A stretch of 64,000 bases of DNA from Kribbella pittospori (GTDB taxonomy: Bacteria > Actinomycetota > Actinomycetes > Propionibacteriales > Kribbellaceae), in assembly GCF_004331465.1 (NCBI RefSeq), contig NZ_SJKB01000001.1, forward strand, positions 1,240,001 to 1,304,000. The letters are read 5' to 3'. Position 1 is the stretch's first letter. Every line of letters starts with the position of its first letter. A program made the translations under genes and the position numbers. The notes under the pieces were generated by a model. It worked only from the letters and a program-made list of their open reading frames with translations, was not told where the DNA came from and made no database searches. Positions 44,656 to 52,689 of the stretch are shown piece by piece.

Positions 44656-44704
44656 TGTATCCACACCCCCACCGAGCGCGGCGAGGTGTGTTCGTCCAGT
44701 CTTT

Positions 44705-45031
44705 TTAGTCTTTTTCCAGCTGTTTCTCGACGCTCTTCACCAGGCCACCCGGGGCCTTCGCGTCCTGCTCGTACCCCGGCGGCGCAGACCCGGTCGACTT
44801 CAGCCAGTACGACGCCGCCCGCCGCTCCGCGAACAGTTTCGCGGCCGCCGCCGCGGCCCCACTCGCCACCGCCCAGCTGACGACCTCGACGTACCCGCCC
44901 TGGCCGTCCTTCGGCGGCTTCCCACCTGAGGCGATCTTCCAGGCCGTGGTCACCGCCTTGCTCGCGAGCAGGCCCACCACGATGGTGAACGCGGCCTGCA
45001 CCAGCTTCCAGCCGATCTTCTCTCCGACCAC
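44705..45031 (-). CDS. DUF4235 membrane protein
   Basis: 108 aa. Two hydrophobic stretches (VQAAFTIVVGLLASKAVTTAW and VEVVSWAVASGAAAAAAKLFAER) are separated by GGKPPKDGQGG. The C-terminus is charged (VKSVEKQLEKD). This is the DUF4235 pattern. GTG 45031 is chosen for the GGGAGG ribosome site 5 nt upstream. Function unknown. The gene is 30 bp downstream of the DUF3093 gene, same strand. Confidence 0.83.
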   Translation of the reverse strand: MVGEKIGWKLVQAAFTIVVGLLASKAVTTAWKIASGGKPPKDGQGGYVEVVSWAVASGAAAAAAKLFAERRAASYWLKSTGSAPPGYEQDAKAPGGLVKSVEKQLEKD

Positions 45032-45061
45032 AGCAGCCTCCCTAACGCAAGTCCCCGACAA

Positions 45062-45517
45062 TCAGGATCTTGCCACGCTGTGCCCCGTCAGCGCCGCTGC
45101 CAACCGGTCCGGATGCCGCGTGGCGATCACCCAGTACGGCGCCGGGTCGCGCGGATCGGTGATCTCGACCCGGACGGCGCCCCGCACGTAGCTGCGCAGC
45201 ACCAGGTAGGCCTTCGGATCGCAGTCCCGCCCGAACGCGTGCCGTGCGTCGTCGCCGGTCAGCGCCTCGACCTTGCCCAGGTACGCCCGTCCGATCACGG
45301 CCCGCCCGGCCTGCAGTCGCTCACCGTCCACCTGGACCCGCGCAGAGCCGTACTGGACGAACCAGAGGACCAGGATGAGCGCGGCGACGCCGCCGACGAG
45401 GGTGCCGGCGAACATCCCGACCGGCACAGTCACGATGGCGAACAGCGTGACGACCAGGGCCACGGCGATGATCCACCAGGACACCGGCACGCTCAGGCGT
45501 TCGCGATAAGTAGGCAC
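45062..45517 (-). CDS. DUF3093 membrane protein
   Basis: 151-aa protein with two membrane helices near the N-terminus ([21 protein letters not shown] and [16 protein letters not shown]), followed by a cytoplasmic domain ([55 protein letters not shown]) typical of DUF3093 (Rv2698-like). GTG 45517 begins [15 protein letters not shown], the family start. It is divergent from dut with a 52-bp gap. Confidence 0.88.
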   Translation of the reverse strand: MPTYRERLSVPVSWWIIAVALVVTLFAIVTVPVGMFAGTLVGGVAALILVLWFVQYGSARVQVDGERLQAGRAVIGRAYLGKVEALTGDDARHAFGRDCDPKAYLVLRSYVRGAVRVEITDPRDPAPYWVIATRHPDRLAAALTGHSVARS

Positions 45518-45555
45518 ACCACCAGCCTGGCATGTGGGCGGTCCGGGCGCGTCGA

Positions 45556-45561
45556 TAGGGT
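45556..45561 (+). promoter_or_regulatory. -10 element of dut (leaderless start)
   Basis: TAGGGT is 8 nt before GTG 45570, and no ribosome site is present, so a leaderless transcript is predicted. Confidence 0.4.
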
Positions 45562-45569
45562 CTGCTCTC

Positions 45570-46022
45570 GTGACCGAGGTACTGATCCAGCGACTCGACC
45601 CTGACCTGCCCGTTCCGTCGTACGCGCATCCGGGCGACGCCGGCGCGGATCTGGTGGCGGCCGGCGACATCACTCTGAAGCCTGGCGAGCGCGGTCTGGT
45701 CGGCACTGGCATCGCGATCGCGCTGCAGGACGGGTACGCCGCGTTCGTACACCCCCGGTCCGGCCTGGCGGCCAAGCACGGCGTTTCGATCGTCAACGCT
45801 CCGGGCACCGTGGACGCGGGCTACCGGGGCGAGATCAAGGTGTGCCTGATCAACCTCGACCCGCACGCGGAGGTGACGCTGCGGCGCGGCGACCGGATCG
45901 CGCAGTTGGTCATCCAGCAGGTGGAGAAGGCACGGTTCGTCGAGGTGACGTCGCTGCCGGGTTCCGCCCGCGGTGACGGGGGGTACGGGTCGACCGGCGG
46001 TTTCGGTGATGTGACACGCTGA
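45570..46022 (+). CDS. dut: dUTP diphosphatase
   Basis: 150-aa trimeric dUTPase hydrolysing dUTP to dUMP. All five family motifs are present: [44 protein letters not shown] and the C-terminal glycine-rich [16 protein letters not shown] 45570 gives the usual length. It is the Rv2697c equivalent in the conserved block. Confidence 0.96.
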   Translation: MTEVLIQRLDPDLPVPSYAHPGDAGADLVAAGDITLKPGERGLVGTGIAIALQDGYAAFVHPRSGLAAKHGVSIVNAPGTVDAGYRGEIKVCLINLDPHAEVTLRRGDRIAQLVIQQVEKARFVEVTSLPGSARGDGGYGSTGGFGDVTR

Positions 46023-46099
46023 ACAGGTGCGCGCGTCGACCTGACGGATGCGCAAAACTACGGCGGCTGTACCAAGACGAACCAGGGAAGTAGAGAACA

Positions 46100-46738
46100 G
46101 TGATCTTCCGCCGCAAGGCCAAGAACGAAGACCCCGAGACGACCGAGCAGGACGCCGCGCCGGAGGAGCCGGCCGTCGGGCCGTTCGACTCCACCGAGGT
46201 CGACCCCGAGGTGCTCGAGGCGGAGGACCGCATCGACCTGGGCGCGCTGGTGGTCACCGGCATGCCCGGGATGGAACTGCGGCTGCAGGTCGACGAGCAG
46301 AGCGGCCAGGTGCAGGCAGTACTGCTGGTGCTGGACGACTCCGCTCTGGAACTGCGCGCCTTCGCGGCGCCGAAGACGAGCGGCATCTGGTCCGAGGTAC
46401 GGCGCGAGATCGCCGCCGAGGCCAGCCGGATGGGTGGTACGGCGACCGAGTCCGAGGGATCGTTCGGGACCGAACTGGTGCTGGTCGTGCCGGTCGAGGA
46501 CCCGGAGGGCCAGATCTTCAGCCAGACCTCACGGGTGCTCGGTGTGGACGGCCCGCGCTGGCTGCTGCGGGCTACTGTCCTCGGCCGCGCCGCGGTCGAA
46601 CCGGACGCCGCGTCGACGATGGAGCAGGCGCTGCGCAACGTGATCGTGGTCCGCGGGAGCGAGCCGATGGCCGTCCGCGAATCGCTGCCGTTGCGGCTCC
46701 CGCCGGGCGCTCAGCCCGCGGACGAAGAACAGGCCTGA
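46100..46738 (+). CDS. DUF3710 protein
   Basis: 212-aa soluble protein of the DUF3710 family (Rv2696c-like). An acidic N-terminus (MIFRRKAKNEDPETTEQDAAPEEP) precedes the conserved domain RIDLGALVVTGMPGMELRLQVDEQSGQVQAVLLVLDDSALELRAFAAPKTSGIWSEVR. It ends with a Pro/Glu tail. GTG 46100 with GGGAAG upstream. Function unknown. Confidence 0.9.
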   Translation: MIFRRKAKNEDPETTEQDAAPEEPAVGPFDSTEVDPEVLEAEDRIDLGALVVTGMPGMELRLQVDEQSGQVQAVLLVLDDSALELRAFAAPKTSGIWSEVRREIAAEASRMGGTATESEGSFGTELVLVVPVEDPEGQIFSQTSRVLGVDGPRWLLRATVLGRAAVEPDAASTMEQALRNVIVVRGSEPMAVRESLPLRLPPGAQPADEEQA

Positions 46739-46744
46739 ACGGAC

Positions 46745-46750
46745 TACACT
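46745..46750 (+). promoter_or_regulatory. -10 element before OB-fold gene
   Basis: TACACT is 6 nt before ATG 46757 in a spacer of only 18 bp, with no ribosome site; a possible internal leaderless promoter. Confidence 0.4.
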
Positions 46751-46756
46751 CGAATC

Positions 46757-47146
46757 ATGGGTAGCGACAAACCCGAGGGATTGTTTCGGCGTGCCTTCCG
46801 GGGGCTGGCCGGTGACCGGGACCAGCAGGACGCCGAGGTTCTCCAGGACTTCGCGCACGACTGCGGTGCCCGGTCCATCACCGGCTGCCACGACCGCGAG
46901 ATGGTCACGCTGTACGGCACGCTGCGCACCATCACGTTCAGCCCACGCGGCGGCGTACCGGCACTGGAGGGTGAGTTGTACGACGGCACCGGCACGGTCA
47001 AGCTGATCTGGCTCGGCCGGCGCAAGATCGCCGGGATCCACCCCGGCTCGGAACTGATCGCCTCCGGGCGGATCGGGGTCGTGGACGGTGACCGGGTGAT
47101 GTTCAACCCGCGCTACGAACTCCGTCCTACGGCCGCGCATGGCTGA
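46757..47146 (+). CDS. OB-fold nucleic-acid-binding protein
   Basis: 129-aa protein with a basic/acidic N-terminal helix and a single OB fold (about residues 45-125: VTLYGTLRTITFSPRGGVPALEGELYDGTGTVKLIWLGRRKIAGI, ELIASGRIGVVDGDRVMFNPRYEL), like Rv2694c and the RecG-wedge OB class. It could bind single-stranded DNA or RNA. It overlaps the DUF3159 gene by 8 bp. Confidence 0.88.
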   Translation: MGSDKPEGLFRRAFRGLAGDRDQQDAEVLQDFAHDCGARSITGCHDREMVTLYGTLRTITFSPRGGVPALEGELYDGTGTVKLIWLGRRKIAGIHPGSELIASGRIGVVDGDRVMFNPRYELRPTAAHG

Positions 47147-47969
47147 CCCACATTCCGGGCCGCACTCGCGCCGGGACCAGGTCGAGGAGAACCTCGAGGA
47201 GAAACTGGTCGAGATCCTGCGCCCCGAACTCGACGCCGCCGAGCACGAACTCACCGCGGACCAGCAGCCCGCTCCGGAGCCGGAGCAGCCGGCCGACGAG
47301 CCCGCGAAGCCGGCGCAGACCACCGACAAGGACTTCTTCCACGCGCTCGGTGGCTGGGGCGCGCTGCTCGACATCGGTCTGCCCTGGATCGCGTTCCTGA
47401 TCGTCTACGGCGCGTCCGACCACGACCTGCGGCTCGCGCTGATCGTCGCGGTCGGTTCGGCTGGACTCGTCGCCGTACTGCGCCTGATCCGCAAGCAGCC
47501 GCTGCGCAACGTCTTCGGCGGCTTCGTCGGCGTGCTCATCTCAGCCTGGGTCGCGAACCGTACGGGCGATGCGAAGGACGTCTACGTCCCTGGCCTGCTG
47601 ACCAACCTTGGGTACGGCGCTCTGTACCTGATCACCGTGCTGATCCGCTGGCCCCTGTTCGGCGTCCTGTACGGCGTGATCACCCAGACCGGCACGGCCT
47701 GGCGCAAGGACCCCGCGATGCTCAAGGGGTTCTCGCGGGCGACGATGGTGTTCGTCGGCCTCTTCGCGATCCGCCTGATCGTCCAGGTCCCGCTGTACCT
47801 GGCCGGCTACCTGAACGCACTGGGCATCGCGAAGGTCGGCCTCGGCCTTCCGTTCTACGCCCTGGCCCTGTGGATGGCGTACGCCGTACTGCGCGGATCG
47901 CTGCCGCCGGACAAGTGGGACGAGGCACGCGACCACGTCACCCACCTGCTCCGGGGCAACAAGAAGTAG
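47139..47969 (+). CDS. DUF3159 membrane protein
   Basis: 276 aa. An acidic N-terminal 60 residues (DQVEENLEEKLVEILRPELDAAEHELTAD) precede about six membrane helices starting at FHALGGWGALLDIGLPWIAFLIVYG, with the loop LRLIRKQPLRNVFGGFVGV. This is the DUF3159 family (Rv2693c-like). Function unknown. It converges on the TrkA pair, whose last stop is only 6 bp away. Confidence 0.9.
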   Translation: MADPHSGPHSRRDQVEENLEEKLVEILRPELDAAEHELTADQQPAPEPEQPADEPAKPAQTTDKDFFHALGGWGALLDIGLPWIAFLIVYGASDHDLRLALIVAVGSAGLVAVLRLIRKQPLRNVFGGFVGVLISAWVANRTGDAKDVYVPGLLTNLGYGALYLITVLIRWPLFGVLYGVITQTGTAWRKDPAMLKGFSRATMVFVGLFAIRLIVQVPLYLAGYLNALGIAKVGLGLPFYALALWMAYAVLRGSLPPDKWDEARDHVTHLLRGNKK

Positions 47970-47975
47970 AAGGTC

Positions 47976-48653
47976 CTACTCGCTCTTGCGGTGGTGTGGC
48001 GAGAGGATGTCCTCGAGCTGTTCCTCGGTCTCGTCGGCCGCGACGAACAGGAGCTCGTCGTTCAGCTCCAGGGTGCCTTCCGGGTCCGGGCGAAGCACCC
48101 GGCCCTCGCGCAGGATCACGACCAGTGCGGTGTCGAGCGGCCAGTCGATGTCGCCGACCCGCTGACCGATCATGGGGGAGTCCTCGGGCAGGGTCAGCTC
48201 GACCAGGTTCGCGTCGCCCTGGCGGAAGGTGAACAGCCGGACCAGGTCGCCGACCGAGACGGCCTCCTCGACCAGTGCGGACATGATCCGCGGCGTCGAC
48301 ACCGAGACGTCGACACCCCAGGCCTCGTTGAACATCCACTCGTTCCGCGGATGGTTGACCCGGGCAACGGTCCGGGGCACGCCGAACTCGGTCTTGGCGA
48401 GCAGCGAGACGACCAGGTTGACCTTGTCGTCGCCGGTGCTGGCGATCGCCACCTGGCACCGCTGCAGCGCGGCCTCCTCCAGTGAGGACAGCTCGCAGGC
48501 GTCGGCCAGCAGCCATTCGGCCTGCGGCACCGACTCGGCCTTGATCGCCCGCGGGTCCTTGTCGATCAGCAGCACCTCGTGGCCGTTCTCCAGCAACTCG
48601 GCGGCGATCGAACGACCGACGTTGCCGGCGCCGGCGATGGCTACCCGCATCAC
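47976..48653 (-). CDS. ceoC: TrkA-type potassium uptake regulator (CeoC-like)
   Basis: 225-aa protein: an RCK-N Rossmann domain (MRVAIAGAGNVGRSIAAELLENGHEVLLIDKDPRAI) binding NAD(H), followed by an RCK-C domain (SVGDLVRLFTFRQGDANLVELTLPEDSPMIGQRVGDIDWP). It gates a Trk/Ktr-type K+ channel. It overlaps the first TrkA gene by 4 bp. No membrane K+ channel subunit is recognised in the window; the APC permease is divergent and adjacent. Confidence 0.92.
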   Translation of the reverse strand: MMRVAIAGAGNVGRSIAAELLENGHEVLLIDKDPRAIKAESVPQAEWLLADACELSSLEEAALQRCQVAIASTGDDKVNLVVSLLAKTEFGVPRTVARVNHPRNEWMFNEAWGVDVSVSTPRIMSALVEEAVSVGDLVRLFTFRQGDANLVELTLPEDSPMIGQRVGDIDWPLDTALVVILREGRVLRPDPEGTLELNDELLFVAADETEEQLEDILSPHHRKSE

Positions 48654-49312
48654 AGCTCCTCAGGCTTGGTGCCGAGCTGGGACTCGACCGCAGCGGCGTC
48701 CCGCTCCAGCATCACGACGTGGACCAGATCACCCTCCTGGATGACCGTGTCGGCCCGGGGCAGGAGTCCTTCGCCGAGCCGGGTCAGGAACGCGACCCGG
48801 GCACCGGTGGCCTTCTCGATGTCGAACGCGAGCCGGCCGACCCACTCCGAGTGCACATGGACCTCGGCCAGCCGGACCGTCCCGGACGGGTCGCGCCACT
48901 CCGGCTCTGACCCCTCGGGCAGCAGCCGGCGCATCATCTGGTCGACGGTCCAGCGCACGGTGCCGACGGTCGGAATCCCGAGCCGTTGGTACACCTCGGC
49001 GCGTCCCGGGTCGTAGATCCGGGCGACCACGTTGTTGATGCCGAACGTCTCCCGGGCGACCCGGGCGGCGAGGATGTTCGAGTTGTCGCCGTTCGAGACC
49101 GCGGCGAAAGCCTCCGCGTCCTCGATCCCGGCCTCGATCAGGATCTCCCGGTCGAAGCCCATCCCGACGATGGTCCGGCCGGTGAAGTTCGGGCTCAGCC
49201 GGCGGAAGGCGTCGGCCGACTGGTCGATGATCGCGACCGTGTGGCCCCGCTTCTCCAGGCCTCGCGCGAGCGTCGACCCGACGCGGCCGCAGCCCATGAT
49301 GACGACGTGCAC
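48650..49312 (-). CDS. ceoB: TrkA-type potassium uptake regulator (CeoB-like)
   Basis: 220-aa RCK protein: HVVIMGCGRVGSTLARGLEKRGHTVAIID for NAD(H), GDNSNILAARVARETFGINNVVARIYDP in the Rossmann half and an RCK-C half (VRLAEVHVHSEWVGRLAFDIE). It occupies the Rv2691 position. ATG 49312 is divergent from the APC permease. Confidence 0.92.
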   Translation of the reverse strand: MHVVIMGCGRVGSTLARGLEKRGHTVAIIDQSADAFRRLSPNFTGRTIVGMGFDREILIEAGIEDAEAFAAVSNGDNSNILAARVARETFGINNVVARIYDPGRAEVYQRLGIPTVGTVRWTVDQMMRRLLPEGSEPEWRDPSGTVRLAEVHVHSEWVGRLAFDIEKATGARVAFLTRLGEGLLPRADTVIQEGDLVHVVMLERDAAAVESQLGTKPEEL

Positions 49313-49388
49313 TCGGTGATCACTCCCTGCCCCGTCTGGGGCGGCTGGGTCGGACTCGGCAGGGATAGACGCTACACCGGACCGGGGC

Positions 49389-49428
49389 TCCCTCTAACAT
49401 CACGGACCGCGCTTCCCTCTAACATCAC
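49389..49428 (+). repeat. tandem 15-bp repeat carrying duplicated -10
   Basis: TCCCTCTAACATCAC occurs at 49389-49403 and 49414-49428, a 25-bp period. Each copy contains TAACAT. The second is 7 nt before the GTG of the APC gene, so it probably serves as its -10; the first may be a duplicated promoter remnant. Confidence 0.7.
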
Positions 49429-49432
49429 CGGT

Positions 49433-51460
49433 GTGACCCCCGCTCTCGGCGATATCGGTAAACGGCTGCTGCTCGGACGCAAACTGCGCAGCACGCAGCT
49501 GGGCGAGACTCTGCTGCCCAAGCGCATCGCCCTCCCCGTTTTCGCCAGCGACGCGCTGTCGTCGGTCGCGTATGCCCCGGACGAGATCTTCCTGACCCTG
49601 TCGATCGCCGGCCTGGCGGCGTACAGCTATTCCTGGAAGATCGGCCTGCTGGTCGCGTTCGTGATGCTGGTCGTGGTCGCGTCGTACCGGCAGAACGTGC
49701 ACGCGTACCCCTCCGGCGGCGGCGACTACGAGGTCGCCACGGTGAACATCGGGCCGTCGGCCGGCCTGACCGTGGCCAGCGCCCTGATGGTCGACTATGT
49801 GCTGACCGTGGCGGTGTCGATCTCCTCCGGGGTGCAGAACGCGAAGTCGGCGTTGCCGTTCCTGGCCGGCCACGAGGTGCCACTGGCGGTGGGGCTGATC
49901 GTGTTGCTGGCGGCGATGAACCTGCGCGGGGTCCGCGAGTCGGGTGCGGTGTTCGCGATCCCGACGTACATCTTCATGGCCTCGATCATCGGGATGACGA
50001 TCTGGGGCCTGATCCGGCTGACGACCGGGAACCTGCCGATGGCCGAGAGCGCCCAGTTCGAGGTCCGGGCCGAACCGGGCCACGAGGTGTTCAGCGGCCT
50101 GGCCGCGGTCTTCCTGCTGGCCCGGGCGTTCTCGTCGGGCTGTGCGGCACTGACCGGTGTCGAGGCGATCAGCAACGGCGTGCCTGCCTTCCGCAAGCCG
50201 AAGAGCCGGAACGCCGCCACCACGCTGCTGCTGCTCGGCACGATCGCGGTGACGATGCTGATGAGCATCCTGTTCCTGGCCGACAAGATCAGGCTGCGGT
50301 ACGCCGAGGATCCCGCCACCCAGTTGCTCCACAACGGCGAGCCGGTCGGCGACGGCTACACACAGAAGACAGTGATCGGCCAGATCGGCGACTCGGTCTT
50401 CTCGAACTTCGCGCCCGGCTTCTACCTCGTCATCGGCGCGACCATGCTGATCCTGGTGCTGGCAGCGAACACCGCGTTCAACGGCTTCCCGGTGCTCGGC
50501 TCGATCCTGGCCCGGGACGGCTACCTGCCGCGTCAGCTGCACACGCGTGGGGACCGGCTCGCCTACAGCAACGGAATCATCCTGCTGGCGCTGTGCGCGA
50601 TCGGACTGATCATCGCGTTCGACGCGCAGGTCACCAAGCTGATCCAGCTCTACATCGTCGGCGTGTTCGTCAGCTTCACCCTGAGCCAGTTCGGCATGAT
50701 CCGGCACTGGACCCGGCACCTGCGGACCGAGACCGACCCCGCCAAGCGGCGGCAGATGATCCGGTCCCGGGTGATCAACGCGATCGGCCTGACCATGACC
50801 GGGGTGGTGCTGGTGATCGTGCTGATCACCAAGTTCACCCACGGCGCGTACATCGCGATCATCGCGATGGCCGTGCTGTTCGTGCTGATGAAGGGCATCC
50901 GCAAGCACTACGACACGGTCGGCAAGCAGATGGAGGTCGAGGGCGACGAGCCGCTGATGCTGCCGTCGCGGGTGCACGCGATCGTGCTGGTGTCGAAGCT
51001 GCACAAGCCGACGCTGCGGGCGCTGGCGTTCGCCAAGGCGGCCCGGCCGTACATGCTCGAGGCGGTCACGGTCGACGTCGACCGGGACGAGTCCGAGGCC
51101 CTGCAGACCGAGTGGGACAACCGGGGGATCCCGGTTCCGCTGAAGCGCCTCGCCTCGCCGTACCGCGAGATCACCCGGCCGATCCTGCAGTACGTGCGCG
51201 ACATCCGGCGGCAGTCGCCGCGGGACGTGGTGATGGTCTACATCCCCGAATATGTCGTCGGGCACTGGTGGGAGCACATCCTGCACAACCAGAGCGCGCT
51301 GCGGCTCAAGGGGCGCCTCTTGTTCACACCTGGTGTGATGGTTACGTCCGTTCCTTACCAGCTGATCTCTTCGCAGGTGGCCGAGGAACGGCAGGACCGG
51401 GTGGAACGGGTGGCCGGCCAGGTACGGCGTGGGGCCCGCAAGGCGTCAGGAGATCGGTGA
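49433..51460 (+). CDS. APC-superfamily permease (Rv2690c-like)
   Basis: 675 aa. About 12 membrane helices occupy residues 35-510 (FASDALSSVAYAPDEIFLTLSIAGLAAYSYSW is the family start), and a cytoplasmic domain of about 150 residues follows (MLPSRVHAIVLVSKLHKPTLRALAFAKAARPYMLEAVTVDVD, RRQSPRDVVMVYIPEYVVGHWWEHILHNQSALRLK). Similar to amino-acid/KUP-like APC members beside trkA genes in actinomycetes; the substrate (amino acid or cation) is not proven. GTG 49433 lies 7 nt after TAACAT (leaderless). The stop overlaps the next GTG. Confidence 0.88.
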   Translation: MTPALGDIGKRLLLGRKLRSTQLGETLLPKRIALPVFASDALSSVAYAPDEIFLTLSIAGLAAYSYSWKIGLLVAFVMLVVVASYRQNVHAYPSGGGDYEVATVNIGPSAGLTVASALMVDYVLTVAVSISSGVQNAKSALPFLAGHEVPLAVGLIVLLAAMNLRGVRESGAVFAIPTYIFMASIIGMTIWGLIRLTTGNLPMAESAQFEVRAEPGHEVFSGLAAVFLLARAFSSGCAALTGVEAISNGVPAFRKPKSRNAATTLLLLGTIAVTMLMSILFLADKIRLRYAEDPATQLLHNGEPVGDGYTQKTVIGQIGDSVFSNFAPGFYLVIGATMLILVLAANTAFNGFPVLGSILARDGYLPRQLHTRGDRLAYSNGIILLALCAIGLIIAFDAQVTKLIQLYIVGVFVSFTLSQFGMIRHWTRHLRTETDPAKRRQMIRSRVINAIGLTMTGVVLVIVLITKFTHGAYIAIIAMAVLFVLMKGIRKHYDTVGKQMEVEGDEPLMLPSRVHAIVLVSKLHKPTLRALAFAKAARPYMLEAVTVDVDRDESEALQTEWDNRGIPVPLKRLASPYREITRPILQYVRDIRRQSPRDVVMVYIPEYVVGHWWEHILHNQSALRLKGRLLFTPGVMVTSVPYQLISSQVAEERQDRVERVAGQVRRGARKASGDR

Positions 51461-52653
51461 CGGACGAGGACATCGTCGGGACGGTAGTCGAGCTGGAAGT
51501 AGGACCAGTAGCGCACGGGGGACACTGTGTGGCCCGGCACGAGGGGCAGGTGGTGTTCGTCCGGCACGCGTTGCCGGGTGAGCTGGTCCATGCCCGCATC
51601 ACGGAGCAGACCGCGAAGTACCTGCGGGCGGACGCCGTACAGGTACTGACACCGTCACCGCAGCGAATCGAGGCGCCCTGTCCGTACGCCGGACCGGGGC
51701 TGTGCGGAGGATGTGACTTCCAGCACGCCAACATCGTCGAGCAGCGACGACTCAAGGCCACGGTCGTGTCGGACACGCTCCGGCGGATCGGTGGCATCGA
51801 GCGCACGGTGGTGATGGAGTCGCCGGGCGACGACGGCCTCGGCTGGCGCACCCGGATGCGGTACGCCGTGGTCGACGGACGACCGGGGATGTACGCGCAC
51901 CGCTCGCACGACCTGATCCCGATCGAGCAGTGCCTGATCGCTCACCCGGATACGCCCGACGTACTCCGGCAGCGGTGGCCGGGCGAGTCGTCGGTGCAGG
52001 CTGTCGTGTCGTCGGAGGGCAAGACGGCCGTGCTGACGGGCGAGGAGCCCGGTGGGCGGGTCGTCGAGGTGGTGCGCAACCGGCGGTTCCGGGTGGAGGC
52101 CGGTGGGTTCTGGCAGGTGCACCCGGCTGCTCCGGAGACGCTGGTGGACGCCGTACTGAGCGGACTGGAGCCGGCGGCGGGGGAGACTGCGCTGGACCTG
52201 TACTCCGGGGTCGGACTGTTCGCGGCGTTCCTGGCCGAGGCGGGGTGCGCCGTACTGGCGATCGAGGGTGACAAGGACGCGGTGCGCAACGCGCGGCGGA
52301 ACCTGCACGACCTGCCGGGGGTCACGCTGGAGACCGGTGACGTCGACCGCGTCCTGAACGCGGCCGCCGGGCAGGGGCTCGAGCACGTGGACCTCGTCGT
52401 ACTGGACCCACCGCGGACGGGTGCCGGCAAGGACGTCGTACGGCGGATTGCGGCGCTGGCACCGCGGCGGGTGGCCTACGTGGCGTGTGATCCGGCGGCG
52501 CTGGCGCGGGATCTGAAGACGTTCGGGAAGCTCGGGTACGGCATCGCGTCGCTGCGGGCCTTCGACCTGTTCGGCATGACCCATCACATCGAGTGCGTCG
52601 CCATTCTGGAGCCTGTGGACAGTGAAGTCGCGGCCGGTGGAGGGCTCGGGTAG
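51457..52653 (+). CDS. TrmA/RlmD-family 23S rRNA or tRNA (uracil-5-)-methyltransferase
   Basis: 398 aa. An N-terminal TRAM domain (IVGTVVELEVGPVAHGGHCVARHEGQVVFVRHALPGELV) is followed by the 4Fe-4S cysteines CPYAGPGLCGGCDF and QCLIAHP. The SAM site is LDLYSGVGLFAAFLAEAG, the catalytic region DLVVLDPPRTGAGKDVV, and the nucleophile Cys with general base is in VAYVACDPAALARDL. It makes m5U in RNA. GTG 51457 has AGGAG upstream and overlaps the APC stop (GTGA). It is the Rv2689c equivalent. Confidence 0.93.
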   Translation: MTDEDIVGTVVELEVGPVAHGGHCVARHEGQVVFVRHALPGELVHARITEQTAKYLRADAVQVLTPSPQRIEAPCPYAGPGLCGGCDFQHANIVEQRRLKATVVSDTLRRIGGIERTVVMESPGDDGLGWRTRMRYAVVDGRPGMYAHRSHDLIPIEQCLIAHPDTPDVLRQRWPGESSVQAVVSSEGKTAVLTGEEPGGRVVEVVRNRRFRVEAGGFWQVHPAAPETLVDAVLSGLEPAAGETALDLYSGVGLFAAFLAEAGCAVLAIEGDKDAVRNARRNLHDLPGVTLETGDVDRVLNAAAGQGLEHVDLVVLDPPRTGAGKDVVRRIAALAPRRVAYVACDPAALARDLKTFGKLGYGIASLRAFDLFGMTHHIECVAILEPVDSEVAAGGGLG

Positions 52654-52689
52654 CGTTCTGGCCCTGGATTCCAATGCGCTGGAGACCTG

